From: Persicaria tinctoria
Lineage: Eukaryota; Streptophyta; Magnoliopsida; Caryophyllales; Polygonaceae
Direction: 5' to 3'
Length of the DNA: 64,000 nucleotides
NCBI GenBank assembly: GCA_037127255.1
Contig: JBANSL010000017.1
Location: 68,436,857-68,500,856, forward strand
In this document: positions 1 through 10,413 of the stretch, piece after piece
Layout: every line of letters begins with the position of its first letter
Position numbering within the stretch: the stretch's first letter is position 1
Program-made: the position numbers and the translations under genes
The notes under the pieces: generated by a model
What the model was told of the DNA's origin: nothing
Database searches by the model: none
Seen by the model: the letters and a program-made list of their open reading frames with translations, nothing else

Positions 1-570
1 TTGTCCTTAAATCTAATATGTTCCTTGAAAAACCATTTTATGACATATATTGCATTTATGTATTTTTTTTTATTATAGTAAACTAGCTATCTAGCTTCCT
101 TGTTCAACTAAACTCTTTCAGATCTGTTATTCTATTGAAATCGTGAAAATTAAAAATCTTATTGATATAACTTATATGAGCTTTAATCGCTCCTAAAAAC
201 TTCCGATAAATTTATGCTATGTTACAAAAAAATTGTAACAAACTAACTATATATATAAGTTACCAATCACAAGTTTAAATAGTCATGCTACATGTTAATC
301 CGGAAATTTAAAGTTTAATTCCTCTTAAAAAAACATATAATCATTATCGAACCGGAATAAATTATACATATCATTGGTATGTTTAGCGAGTTTATGTATT
401 AAAAGTAATGATCATAAGAAATCATAGTGCATTGTAGTAATATTCATAATGTATAAAATAATATATAAAATATGTGGATATATATATATATATATATATT
501 TAAATTTTTTGAAAAAAAAGGCAAAGCCGCGTTTGTACGCCAGAATTCAACGCTGGCTCCGATGTGGGAT
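1..570. other. AT-rich 5' flank of the MYB gene
   Basis: This is intergenic DNA of very high A+T content with no coding signal. A (TA)n run lies at about 478-500. I see no recognisable element until the TATA box at 574. Confidence 0.6.
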
Positions 571-573
571 GTG

Positions 574-583
574 TATATAAATA
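574..583 (+). promoter_or_regulatory. Probable TATA box of the MYB gene
   Basis: The sequence TATATAAATA lies about 270 bp upstream of the MYB start codon. It is followed by a pyrimidine-rich leader (about 610-850) that contains no ATG, so the start at 851 would be the first AUG of the mRNA. The leader includes a short (TCCG/TCCA)n repeat near 776-808. The position relative to the ORF fits a plant core promoter; the transcription start is not shown directly. Confidence 0.55.
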
Positions 584-850
584 GAAGAGGGGTGGGTTGG
601 TGGGAGTTTCATCCTCATTTGTTTTTGTTGTCATCATTTGAAATAAACTAAACTCCAAACACTTCATTGCTCTCTCTCCCTCTTTTTTCTTTTCTTCAAC
701 ACCCTCCCCTTCCAAACACAACCTATCCAAACAAGTGCAAAAACACCACACTTTATATATTTGGTACAAATTAATCCATCCATCTGTCCGTCCGTCCATC
801 CATCCATCGCAAAGAACACAATCAAATCATATTTACAACACGAGTTTAAG

Positions 851-2831
851 ATGGGGAGGCAGCCGTGTTGCGACAAGGTGGGCCTAAAGAAGGGCCCATG
901 GACCGCGGAGGAGGACAAGAAGCTCATCTCCTTCATCCTCACCCACGGCCAATGCTGCTGGCGCGCCCTCCCTAAGCTCGCTGGCTTGCTTAGGTGTGGC
1001 AAGAGTTGTAGGCTCCGATGGACCAACTACCTCCGCCCTGACCTCAAGCGCGGCTTGCTCTCTGAATTCGAAGAGCAAATGGTCATTGACCTCCATGCCA
1101 AGCTCGGCAACAGGTTTTCCATCTTACCCTTATCGTCGTCTTTCTCCCTCTCTCTCTCTCTTCCTTCTCTTCAAGTTCAACCGACAAATATGATATCCCA
1201 TTAAAAAAAAAAAGCAAAATTTGTAAAGGAGGCAAAAAGGTGGAATTTTAGTGGGTTCAAATTATCATTTCTCTACGGCCTGCGCTGCAATTTGAGTGTG
1301 GCTACTTTTTCTAATATACTACTACCTCCGTCTCAAAATATAGGTCGTTTGACTTTTTGGCACGCTTTTTAATGTGTTAAAAACTCTATGAAATATTAAA
1401 TTTTTTTCAAATTTTTTTAAGAAATTTGAAACTTATTACTAATAAGTTTGAAATTATTTTAAAAATTTTGAAAAAAAATTAATATTTCATAGAGTTTTTA
1501 ACACATTAAAAAGCGTGTCAAAAAGTCAAACGACCTATATTTTGAGACGGAGGGAGTACTATTCAATTGGTTTTAAATTTTAGATCAATTTACTTTTTAA
1601 CATTTTTTTAAAAGCTAATTTTTTAATTAAATATCATTTTTTTATTTTAAAAATATATTCATACGGTTACTAATACGTATGAATTTATGTAAAAATTATA
1701 TTTTATCGAGCTTTTAAATTTTAAAAAAAGTATTGAAAAATCAAATGATATATATTTTGAGACAGATTGAGAGTATATATGATTTTTTTTTAAATATTTT
1801 CATTATATATTAGCTTTATTTTTTTATTTTAATTATTAAGATTTCTTTTTTATTGTAATTTTGTTGTAAGTCAAAAGTTGAACTCCCATCTTAGACTTAA
1901 CCCCATGAAAAATTTGAATTTAGTAACTTGAGAGCCAATTTCGTGTAATATAATGACAACTCTTATGATTACAAAAATATAATGACAAAAAAGGACACAT
2001 CTTATTTATTTTTATCTTGTCATCATTTTTATTCATCGCAAAATATAAATAATTATTCAAAGTTTGACGAATTAAGTTATAATTAAAATCCCGTGGTACT
2101 GCAGATGGTCAAAGATCGCATCTCATCTCCCCGGACGAACAGACAACGAAATCAAGAACCACTGGAACACCCACATCAAGAAGAAGCTCAAGAAGATGGG
2201 GATTGACCCTCTCACTCACAAGCCCATCACCGAACAACAACAACAACAATCATCGTCGAGTTCCATCAAGAAAACCCAAGAACCTAAAAACCATGAACAA
2301 TCAAATGAACTGGTAGAAACACCGGGGCAATCAACGGTCACTGCGGACACCGATCCGGCAGCGAAATCGGAGAACAATAGCAATCAGAACAGCGATTTGC
2401 TCATCGATGGCGTTCAAGATGTGACCTTTGAGGACTGCTACACGAACATAGTAGAGCCAATGGGGAATTTCTGTGTGGACGAGGTTCCACTGATTGACCC
2501 AGATGAGATCTTGGTCCCTCCCTCGACGTCGTCGTCGTCTACCTCGTCGTCCTCCACGTCCTCTTCCGGGTCCACGCTGATCCTCGACGACTTGCGAATG
2601 CCGGATTTCGATTGGGCTAATTGCTATGATGGAGGCTATAGCAACCCTTGTGGGAATGCTTTGATCGGCAACGGAACAGGGATTGATGGGTTGGTGTGGG
2701 AAGGTGATGATCAATTCAGCAACTGGGATTTGCCTATTAGTGATGCTTGTGTGGAGATTGATCCCCTTCTTGATCAGCTCATCAGTCAATATCCTGAATT
2801 GGTTGATCAACAAGACACTTGGAAGTTCTAA
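851..2831 (+). CDS. MYB20/43-like: R2R3-MYB transcription factor, MYB20/MYB43-like
   Basis: Nuclear DNA-binding transcription factor. Exon 1 is 851-1113 and exon 2 is 2105-2831. The donor is AACAG|gt and the acceptor is tactgcag|A, and the split AG|A codon restores the R3 repeat. The product is 329 aa. R2 starts [17 protein letters not shown] and carries spaced Trp residues. R3 contains [20 protein letters not shown] and the [12 protein letters not shown] end. The stretch [12 protein letters not shown] just after R3 is the signature I associate with Arabidopsis MYB20/MYB43, regulators of lignin and secondary-wall genes. The C-terminal half is acidic, with a Ser/Thr run ([11 protein letters not shown]) and Trp-containing acidic patches near the end, as in activation regions. 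The start is the first ATG after the TATA box. The usual R2R3 intron inside the R2 coding region is absent; only the R3 intron is present. It is the only clear host gene here. Family assignment is very safe; the clade is likely. Confidence 0.93.
1322..1556. mobile_element. Stowaway MITE (Tc1/mariner type) in the MYB intron
   Basis: Non-autonomous 235-bp element flanked by TA duplications (1320-1321 and 1557-1558). The ends are near-perfect inverted repeats starting CTACCTCCGTCTC and CTCCCTCCGTCTC, and the complementarity extends about 80 bp inward, so the RNA would form a long hairpin. This end consensus is diagnostic of Stowaway elements mobilised by mariner-like transposases. It sits in the sense-strand intron of the MYB gene. 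Confidence 0.93.
1559..1775. mobile_element. Decayed second Stowaway-like MITE in the MYB intron
   Basis: The right end reads ATATATTTTGAGACAGATTGAGAGTA, a degraded version of the Stowaway terminus, and the left end after 1558 is weakly complementary to it. It abuts the intact copy at 1322-1556, so the intron has taken two insertions of this family at different times. Boundaries are approximate. Confidence 0.5.
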
Positions 2832-3337
2832 TAGATCCAGTTCGCGTCGAATAGGTTCAATAAGAGGGTACAAATAAATTACTCTCTTAAATGGTATTTC
2901 AAAGAGTTTTTATTCAGGTGTTCGTAAGGCAGCTGGATCGAACTCGAGACCAGTTGTTGTTAAAAGAGGTGAAAAGTTATATATATAATAGTTAATTAAG
3001 TTGTTGCAATATTAATTTATATATTGTATGGATGACAAATATGGTCACAATTAATTACACGTTACAAGCCCACTAGAAAGTGGAAAGGGTCACCTTGGCA
3101 CTAGCTTAAGTTATTGGGTAAGATTTTAATTTAATTTTTTTTTTGAAGAAAATGTGAAGTTTTTTTTTTTTTTGGCCTTTTTTTGCCTTCTTTTTGTAAT
3201 AATTAATACCTACCACAGAAAGGAAGACAAAAGAGAGGAAAAGGAAAGGAACTTGTTTTTGTAGTCTTCCCCTCTTCTTTCCTATGTTTGAAAATAAGAG
3301 ATTGAGAAAGGGATATATGTAAGTTTATAAATTAAAT
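2832..3337. other. MYB 3' flank
   Basis: This is the likely 3' untranslated and downstream region of the MYB gene. An AATAAA-like signal (AAATAAATT) lies at about 2871. The stretch 2926-2950 contains GATCGAACTCGAGACC, which resembles an inverted RNA polymerase III B box of tRNA-derived SINEs, but no A box accompanies it. The rest is AT-rich and featureless. Confidence 0.4.
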
Positions 3338-3789
3338 TTTTTTTTTGATTAGGTAAAAATTCGAAGGTCAGACAGGCCTGACTCGTCGAGAGGCCGACCG
3401 AAGTCGGCAGACGGTTTCGCCGTCTAATCAGAGCAATCTAAAAACAGAAACCAAATACAATAACAAGCGTAATGAATCAAACAGGAATAAACTCTACACC
3501 AAACGATCCAGGAAGATCAACCACCCTAAAAGCTGAGGAAGCCACCGAAGAACGCAGCGAAGCACCACCGAACAGTAGCACCGCGGACCAGTAATACAGC
3601 AGGACACTAACTCCTGTGGGTAGTGCAGACGAAACCAAGGAAACTCTATCCCGAATACGGAGTCGCCTTTGAGCGCACCACCACGACCCCAGCCAGACCC
3701 GACTACAGACTCCACGTCCCCCAACCAAGCAGAAGATCGCCTAAAAACATCGGAAGCAGAGCCGCAAACTGCTCAACCAAAACGCCACC
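3338..3789 (-). mobile_element. Short retroposon, 5'-truncated LINE tail or SINE-like
   Basis: A 452-bp insertion is bounded by a 17-bp direct duplication (3321-3337 and 3790-3806, AAGTTTATAAATTAAAT). On the minus strand it ends in a poly(A) tract (plus-strand T run at 3334-3345), the hallmark of target-primed reverse transcription. It is GC-rich unlike its surroundings and contains a small palindromic stretch near 3390-3425 just before the tail. No RT or RNase H sequence remains, so LINE tail versus SINE cannot be settled. Confidence 0.75.
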
Positions 3790-3806
3790 AAGTTTATAAA
3801 TTAAAT

Positions 3807-4485
3807 GGTTATAAAATGATCATCTTTGTTTGGAATTTTATGTGTTAATTTTTTTATTATCAAATAATTAATCATCTTTGTTTGACATTAAATAATTTAT
3901 ACACATATACACACGCAAATTAAAGAGAGATAATTGATCATTGTTATAATATGAAATGGACCGATTTTCTATCGACCCCCTTTACATGTTTGATGCGTCG
4001 AATTTTTACTTAATAATAAGAAAATGAAATGGAATGGTTTTCAAGACCTGCTCAATAATGAAGTCTCATGCAACATCTTTTAACGATTCTTCTATAAAAT
4101 CTTTAAAATAGAGAAATAAATCTCAAATTTTTTTAAAAATTTATGGTTCAACTCATCAGTTTTTCTATTTTGCAAATTTATACATTTATTATGATATAAA
4201 CACTCTCAATTCAAAAAACAAAATACTTTTTTTGATTGGTAATATAAGACGTTTGACTTTTTAACAAGTATTTTAAAGAGGTCAAAACTATATAAAATAT
4301 AAATTTTTTTATTATTTCTTTTTACAATTTAATACTTAAAATTCTTATATAATTTTTAGCGCTCTTTAAAATGTGTGTCGAAAAGTCCAATGCCTTATAT
4401 TTTAGATTGGTAGGGATTATAATTTTAGCTTTGTTGATTCTTATGCAAATTATGAATGAGTTGTAATAACTAATTAAAATATGCA
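3807..4485. other. AT-rich intergenic DNA with a decayed Stowaway copy
   Basis: No coding signal. At about 4226-4417 an imperfect inverted repeat pairs ATAAGACGTTTGACTTTTTA with the segment ending GCCTTATATTTTAGATTGGTAGGGATTA. This matches the layout of the Stowaway elements at 1322 and 17450, but much more diverged. Confidence 0.5.
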
Positions 4486-4494
4486 CAAATAAAA

Positions 4495-5435
4495 GGGTCA
4501 TTTATGTTGATGGTCCCTAAACTTTGCTTACTTTTCCTTATTAGTCCCCAAACTTTAAGTTATTCTATTAAGGTCCCTAAACTATCGTACTTGTTGCAAT
4601 TATAGTCCTTCCGTGTAAAGAAATGTTAAATTGGGTTAAATTGTTAATCCCTAAACTTTAAGTTGTTCTATTAAAGTCCTTAAACTATTATACTTGTTGC
4701 ATTTTTGGTTCTTCCGTCTTAAAACGTTAAACAACCGTTATGTTGCATTACATATGTGGTAGATGAAAAAAAGAAAAAAGAAAAGAAAATGCAGAATAAG
4801 AACAAAATGAAGGGTTTTGTTTCACTGGCAAGTGGCAACAACAGTCCACCGCCCACCGCTCGCCCCCCTTCCCCCTACCCCTCCGGCGACCCCTCCGCCT
4901 TTGTTTCCTCCTCTGGAAGCAGCTGCCCCCCTCCCCTTCTACCTCTGGCGGCAGCAACTTCGACTTCTCCCCTTCCCTCCCCTCCCCTCCTCCTTCTGAC
5001 ATCCTCTTCCGCCGTCCGTTCATTTTCAACCCGACCTCCGTCATGTTGAACAACCCGGCCTCCCCCTTCTTGTTGGGATTCTTTAATTCAAAAAACAATA
5101 ATTTTAACTGAAATTGTTTGAAGTTGCTAATTGATAGAGAAATTTGCTGTCATTGGATTTGTGGAAAGGAGCCGTTGTGCGGTTTTTATCATTCGGTTCC
5201 TTTACGCTTGTTCTCATAGGTTTTTATTTTTTTTCCCTTCATTTTTTTAGCTTTTTGTTTTTTTCTTCGTATCACAACCACATAAACAATTTAACCCAAT
5301 TTAACATTTCTTTAGACGGAAGGACTATAATTGCAACAAGTACGATAGTTTAGGGACCTTAATAGAATAACTTAAAGTTTGGGGACTAATAAGGAAAAGT
5401 AAGCAAAGTTTAGGGACCATCAACATAATTGACCC
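4495..5435. mobile_element. Non-autonomous Mutator-like element with long TIRs, possible Pack-MULE
   Basis: A 941-bp element is flanked by a perfect 9-bp duplication CAAATAAAA (4486-4494 and 5436-5444), the Mutator signature. Its terminal inverted repeats are about 150 bp (4495-4644 and 5286-5435). They begin GGGTCA and contain GTTGATGGTCCCTAAACTTT, and by eye differ at only about two positions, so insertion is recent. A partial, diverged copy of the repeat follows at 4645-4745. The interior 4815-5070 is strikingly GC- and Pro/Ser-codon-rich compared with the AT-rich surroundings, as expected of a captured host fragment; I do not recognise its source. No transposase is encoded. Confidence 0.9.
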
Positions 5436-5444
5436 CAAATAAAA

Positions 5445-6002
5445 TGCTAAACATCTAATTAAGGAGAATAATAGCAAATAAAAATTGAATGAACAAATTG
5501 ATCGAAAGCAACTAACAATCAAATGAAAAAATGAATGAAAAAACCAATCAATGGCAACTAAAATTTGAATGAATAAATCAAATGACAAGAAACTAATTGA
5601 ATGCAAAAACAAATGAGAAAAATCAAAACAATGGAGAGAAGTTGATGGATGATTCGAACTACAAACAAAGTCTAGATGCCAATAGAAATAATAAAGCAAA
5701 TTGACAACAATTACAAATAAACTTAGAGAATTTTTTTCTCTATTTTGCAAATGCATATAAAGGAACCATTAGTTTAAAATCCCTCATTTTTTCTAATTTT
5801 TTCCATTTATATATTTTAGAATAACAGTTGGAGATGCTCTTAGGGATCAGATTAAGGCGGCCTTGCCCTTGCAAATAATAATAATAATAATAATAACACC
5901 ACTTATATTTTGTATAGTAACTTTTTTTTTTTATGATATCTATTAGTAAAAAAAATATTCAAACAAATAACTTATTTAGCTTTGTTGGTTGAGGGTGAGT
6001 AG
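5445..6002. other. AT-rich intergenic DNA
   Basis: No gene. The segment 5815-5850 reads ACAGTTGGAGATGCTCTTAG, a motif common at the ends of plant MITEs, without an identifiable partner end. An (AAT)n microsatellite lies at 5876-5897. Confidence 0.4.
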
Positions 6003-6150
6003 TAGGGCTGTTATCTGAGTCGAATAGCTCAAGCTCGGCTCGGGCTCGGTTCGAGAAAGCTCGAGTTTAACTCGTTCGAAATCGTAAAACAAGTCGAGCA
6101 TGAAAAATCTTTAAAGCTCGGGTGTCGAGCCCGAGTCGAGCCCATAAGTT
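6003..6150. mobile_element. Truncated hAT-like end, GAGCTCG family
   Basis: It begins TAGGGCTGTTATCTGAGTCG, matching the TAGGGGTGTTAT terminus of the elements at 43780 and 44546, and continues with CTCGGCTCGGGCTCGG-type subterminal repeats. No opposite end was found, so it is a one-sided remnant. The following 6150-6600 is moderately GC-rich without a recognisable protein and may be its former interior. Confidence 0.5.
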
Positions 6151-7216
6151 CAAGTGTTTTAATTTCCCAAATTACCGGCCCCTAGGGTTATATCATGTGT
6201 TGACTGCCTCCCTCTTTCAGCATTATGCGTTCGTCTTTCATTTGTTCAATCTAGTAAGGAGATCTTCAGTTATGTGCTTCCTCCCTCTTCCCCTTTCCTC
6301 CCCTTCCGACGACGACAAGTTACTAGCGTCAAGTTCAGTTCTGCGCCCTCTAGTTTGAGATCTGGAGGAGGTGGCGGCAAACATCAAAGAAGGAGACGGA
6401 TTTGAAGAAGATGAAGAGAAGAAGGAGAGTGTGGATTGATCTGTTTGATCATGGGAAGGGAGGAGGATGCAGAGACACTTTCACTGATTGGGAGAAATGT
6501 GTGGAGGAAGCGGAGAAGACCGAAGAGGATATATCATCGAGAAAAGCTTTCAGGTCACCGCGAATCTCAAGAAGTGTACATGGAGGTTGAATTCTTATTA
6601 AATAATGCTAATAACTTAAAAACTTATTTCAATTTTGATTAAAAAGTAGTCTATATACTATTTTTAAAATTTATATCCATTTTAGGAATAAAATAGGAGA
6701 ATTGTTCATATTATATTAATCAAGTTATTTAAGAAAATACTTAAAAAATAGTAAAACCTATTTTTAAATCCATTTGAGATTCTAATTTAAATATAAAGCC
6801 GCATAGATGAATAGACAACAGATATTTTTAAAGTATTATAGTATCACATATATTTGAGAAAACCTTACCAATTAAAATAGACAACAGGTGATGATTTGTT
6901 AACAAAAACCATTAGCAAGTGATTTTATATGATTTCATATTTAATGGGTGATCGGTTAAGTGTAAAAACACATATTTAATGGGTAATTTTCTATAAATTT
7001 CCGTTACTTTGGATTGCTAATTATTGTAAATACGGAGTTCAATTATTTCTTTTAAAATTGGTGATAAGTTGAAGGTTAACCTTTGAACAATTCTCCAAAA
7101 AATGTTTACTTATATAGATGAATTTTTATTTTCATCATGTACATGCACCGATGAATTAATTTTATCTTCAATTGTATTGTACATTGCTTAAGGGTAGGAT
7201 TTTCGGACTCCACAGT
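6151..7216. other. Unassigned stretch, AT-rich after 6600
   Basis: Short open frames at 6122-6358 and 6402-6590 have no recognisable domain and look like chance frames in a GC-richer patch. The rest is AT-rich intergenic sequence. Confidence 0.4.
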
Positions 7217-7224
7217 GTAGGTGG

Positions 7225-7980
7225 CATGGTTTTTAGGATCGGGATCCTAGTGTGGGATCGAGACAAGGGTGTAGGATCGGATCGTAGAATCGGATCGTAG
7301 GATCGTAAGATCCTAGACAAAAATTAAAAATAAAATAAAAACAAACCATCCTAAACAAATACCTTAATTTTAAAATAAAATTAAGCTTTTCCTCCATTAA
7401 ACAAATTATGTAACTAAAATAGTCCAATAATAAGCATTTAACATTCATAATTTGTCAATAATAATGTCTCAAAAAGTGACAAACAGACAAGGATAATGTC
7501 TTAAAATATAACAAACATACAAGAGATAAATCACACATTCAAATATCCAATGATATCTCTAGTTTCAAATGTCATCATCGCAATTAACCACATCATGAAC
7601 AATTTTAGGCGCTCAGACGTGGATTTGTCGAGTTGAGTAATGAAACAAAGGGCTTGGGGTTTCAATTCAACGTCTTCACTCTTCTGCCTTCAATTTCTAA
7701 GGAGATGGACTACCAAAAAAATAAAAAATAAAAAGGTTCATCGTATCTAGAAGGCCCAATATTCAAACAAAACAAACACAATTACACAAATATGATTTTT
7801 ACTAGGATCGGATATTTTTTCTAGGATCGATAGATCTTAGGTGGATCCTACCGATCCCACACAATCCCATAGGATCCTAGGTGGATCCTAGCACGAAGGA
7901 GTCTATATGCCCGATCCGGATCAAAACCTTGCCTAGAATCGTAAGATCGTATGATCCGGATCAGGATCCTAATAACCATG
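7225..7980. mobile_element. Non-autonomous hAT-like element
   Basis: A 756-bp element is flanked by a perfect 8-bp duplication GTAGGTGG (7217-7224 and 7981-7988). Termini are inverted: CATGGTTTTTAGGATC on the left and CATGGTTATTAGGATC on the complement of the right end. Both ends carry many GGATCG/GATCC subterminal repeats, typical of hAT transposase binding regions. The interior has no transposase frame. Confidence 0.85.
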
Positions 7981-8046
7981 GTAGGTGGTTGCAATGACCT
8001 ATCGCAATAACCATGGTCGCTATATATGACCGAGTGTATATGTGGT

Positions 8047-8250
8047 TGTCCCACATCGGTAATATAGAGAATGCTTGAACAACATATAAGTTTGAAGGGC
8101 TACTCCTCTCATTGTCAATTGGTTTTGAGATGGAACCCCGTTGGGTTTATGTGTTGTTCGAGTCTCCCGTATGTGGGCCCGCACACACGACCTCCCTCCA
8201 ACTTGTCTTAGTCCCACCGGACCTAGCCGACTTTAATATGGTATCAGAGC
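8047..8250 (+). mobile_element. TRIM-like LTR with primer-binding site
   Basis: It starts TGTCCCACATCGGTAATA, the start I associate with short plant LTRs of TRIM-type elements. It is directly followed at 8239-8250 by TGGTATCAGAGC, complementary to the 3' end of initiator Met-tRNA, the usual plant LTR primer-binding site. The LTR is about 190 bp. No second LTR was seen, so only the 5' part of a small non-coding element remains. Confidence 0.65.
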
Positions 8251-8334
8251 GGGTTCGGCTAGTTTCGGTCTGGACTTCGGATTAGTGGGGTTGCTGGCCT
8301 TGTTGACATGTCCGGAGCATTGGTTTGAAGGCCT

Positions 8335-8425
8335 CAATCGACATATTCATCAGGGATCGAACCCGAGACCTCTTATTAACCCCTCTCACTTCTTATATAT
8401 ATCATTAAGTCACCCCATTAGGGGG
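8335..8425 (-). mobile_element. tRNA-derived SINE-like head
   Basis: On the minus strand GGGTTCGATCCC (about 8351-8362) matches an RNA polymerase III B box. An A-box-like GTGACTTAATGATA lies about 50 bp upstream of it, near 8405-8415. This is the promoter layout of tRNA-derived SINEs. Ends are not resolved, and it might instead belong to the interior of the adjacent TRIM-like unit. Confidence 0.4.
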
Positions 8426-8469
8426 CTGGAATCCTTATTGGTATTGGTCTATGTTGGACCTTGGACAGT

Positions 8470-9650
8470 GTATTAATAAAATAAAGAAAAAAAGTAGGTA
8501 AATTTGTTACAGACTTTCACCTCCTAACTAGATTATTTTGATAGAGTAAGAATTCGAGATCAAACAGGTTTGAATATTGATAGGCTGCCGAAGAACCGTA
8601 ATAGGTCATATAAAACAAAGTAATAAACAATACTCTAGAAGAGGGGATGAATAGAGTATGACAAATTTTCGTAAATTTTCTACATACGGAACTTCAATGC
8701 TTTGAAATGAATCTCAATGTTTTGAATTAGAACTCAAGGTTTTGAAATGATTCTAGAAACTTGTTTAGCATAACTTGTACGAAAATAAACTTATCAAAGT
8801 ATAATGCGGAATAAATAAATAGATGGACACACGAATTGTTAACGAGGTTCGACACGAACTTGACCTACGTCCCCGCCTAGGGTTCTCCAGCCTGTAGGAT
8901 TTAAAATCACTATTATTTCACTTCCTATGGATCCTAGATATAACCGAGAAGATCTTTCCTTCTTCTAAACACTCGAAGCCTCACCCGCTTCTATCTAATC
9001 AATTCAAATCCCTTAGAGTCCTAGATACAATTTAGAAGAACAGTCATTCTCTCAACTTGTAGCCTACTATCTAGTCAACCCAAAACACTCGTGAAATAAT
9101 AGCCTAGTGAATACGTTTGAGTAGATGTATACTCTTAGTATAACACTTTAGACTTGTACAATGAAGCTCTAGAAACTCTCAATTTCTCAAACGATAAAGC
9201 AAGAACAACAATGGAGAAAGAGAGAATCAAAGGCAAATGATTGCAATGGAGAACACTTTTCTTGTAGATTGAATGCTCGAGTCGTCTTTTTCTTCTCTGC
9301 TTGCATCGTCTCTTTTATAGACTGTTGGGGCTGGAGTTTTGAACGTTTGAATCCCTTATTCTTGCTTGAATTACAACCATGAAAATCAGGAAAGAATCCC
9401 ACAAAATGAGATCTTTTGATTGCGCAGAATCTTCACCATATCTTCAATTTGAATTAAAAAATTCAGCCTTATATAGAAGATTTTCCAGCCACCAAATCTT
9501 CCATAATCTGCATAGAAAATCTTATCAATCTTTTCAAATATACGTTATATAAAATATGCACATAAAAATCTTTAACAAATAAATATATAAAATATTTAAC
9601 GTTGGCGGACTAGTAAGATGCTGAAATTATGCCTTATAGTAGCAGAAGAG
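8470..9650 (+). repeat. LTR-like remnant
   Basis: This segment includes AGAAGAGGGGATGAATAG (8639), AACGAGGTTCGACACGAAC with CCTACGTCCCCG (about 8840-8878) and a TATA-like TTATATAG near 9471. The same order of landmarks (GAGGTTCG, CCTACGTCC, then TATA) occurs in the better-defined solo LTR at 10419-16007. I could not find terminal TG/CA with a duplication, so it is called a decayed LTR. Confidence 0.4.
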
Positions 9651-10413
9651 TAGTCAACGGAATCGAGGAGGATGACCGGATCGGCGGCGACGAAATCGGA
9701 GGAGCAGTCCTATATCCTCTCTCCAACGTTTTCCACATCCAAAAATAGCACAGGATCGAAGATCCGGTCGCCGAATGGAACCTAGCAGCAGGTGACGACA
9801 GAAGTGAGAAGAGAGTTTGGACACACCTTCGTCTCCAATGGAGGTCGCCGAATCAAAACAGGTGAAGCTTCGGAGCCACCTAGACAAGTACCTAATCGCC
9901 GATGCTGACCGTCTAACCGTCCGTAGAGCCATAATTCCAACAGGCGGCAGGGCTCCACCACCACCACCTCGATCTGGAGAGAACATACCTTATACAAAGA
10001 GAGACGACCATGGGAGAGATGCGAAAATCGAAGAGAGGTGTCATGGAAGCCCGGATTTGGAGCTGCCATGGAAGCGATCTGGAGAGAGGTGCCGATCTGA
10101 GAGACCGGAGTAGGAGCGAGAACGAAGAGTGAGAGCGGAGGGAGCAGATCTGGGCCGCTAGTTGCAAATCGCTGGCTAGGAGCGCGAATCGGAGGAGGAG
10201 GCACCATGGATGGTCGCTCGGAGGTTGAGATCTCAGATCTCCGTCCTCGATCTGCTCGGCCATGGCAGTGGCGTCCGTCAGATCCGACGAGGGAGCGGTC
10301 GCCGGAGGCTCAGAGCAGAGAACGAAGGATCGGTTGAGGAACGACGAGGAAGAGAGCGAGATTTGAAACGGTAAGGGAGAGATCTGAAAGAACGACGAGG
10401 GAGAGATCTCTCA
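9651..10413. other. GC-rich unassigned segment
   Basis: This is a conspicuously GC-rich block with open frames mainly on the minus strand (for example 9782-10207 and 9913-10263). None shows a domain I recognise. It could be the internal or flanking part of an LTR element or a gene fragment; no function is proposed. Confidence 0.4.

Noticed and set aside
2331..2873. 180-codon open frame opposite MYB exon 2
   Set aside because: It is antisense to a well-supported coding exon and reflects the exon's composition, with no recognisable domain.
5144..5756. Frames at 5144-5353 (+) and 5325-5756 (-) as membrane proteins
   Set aside because: They span the right end of the small MULE and AT-rich DNA; hydrophobic content comes from T-rich codons.
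8239..8250. TGGTATCAGAGC considered as part of a tRNA gene
   Set aside because: It lacks a cloverleaf context and directly follows an LTR-like sequence, so it is a primer-binding site.
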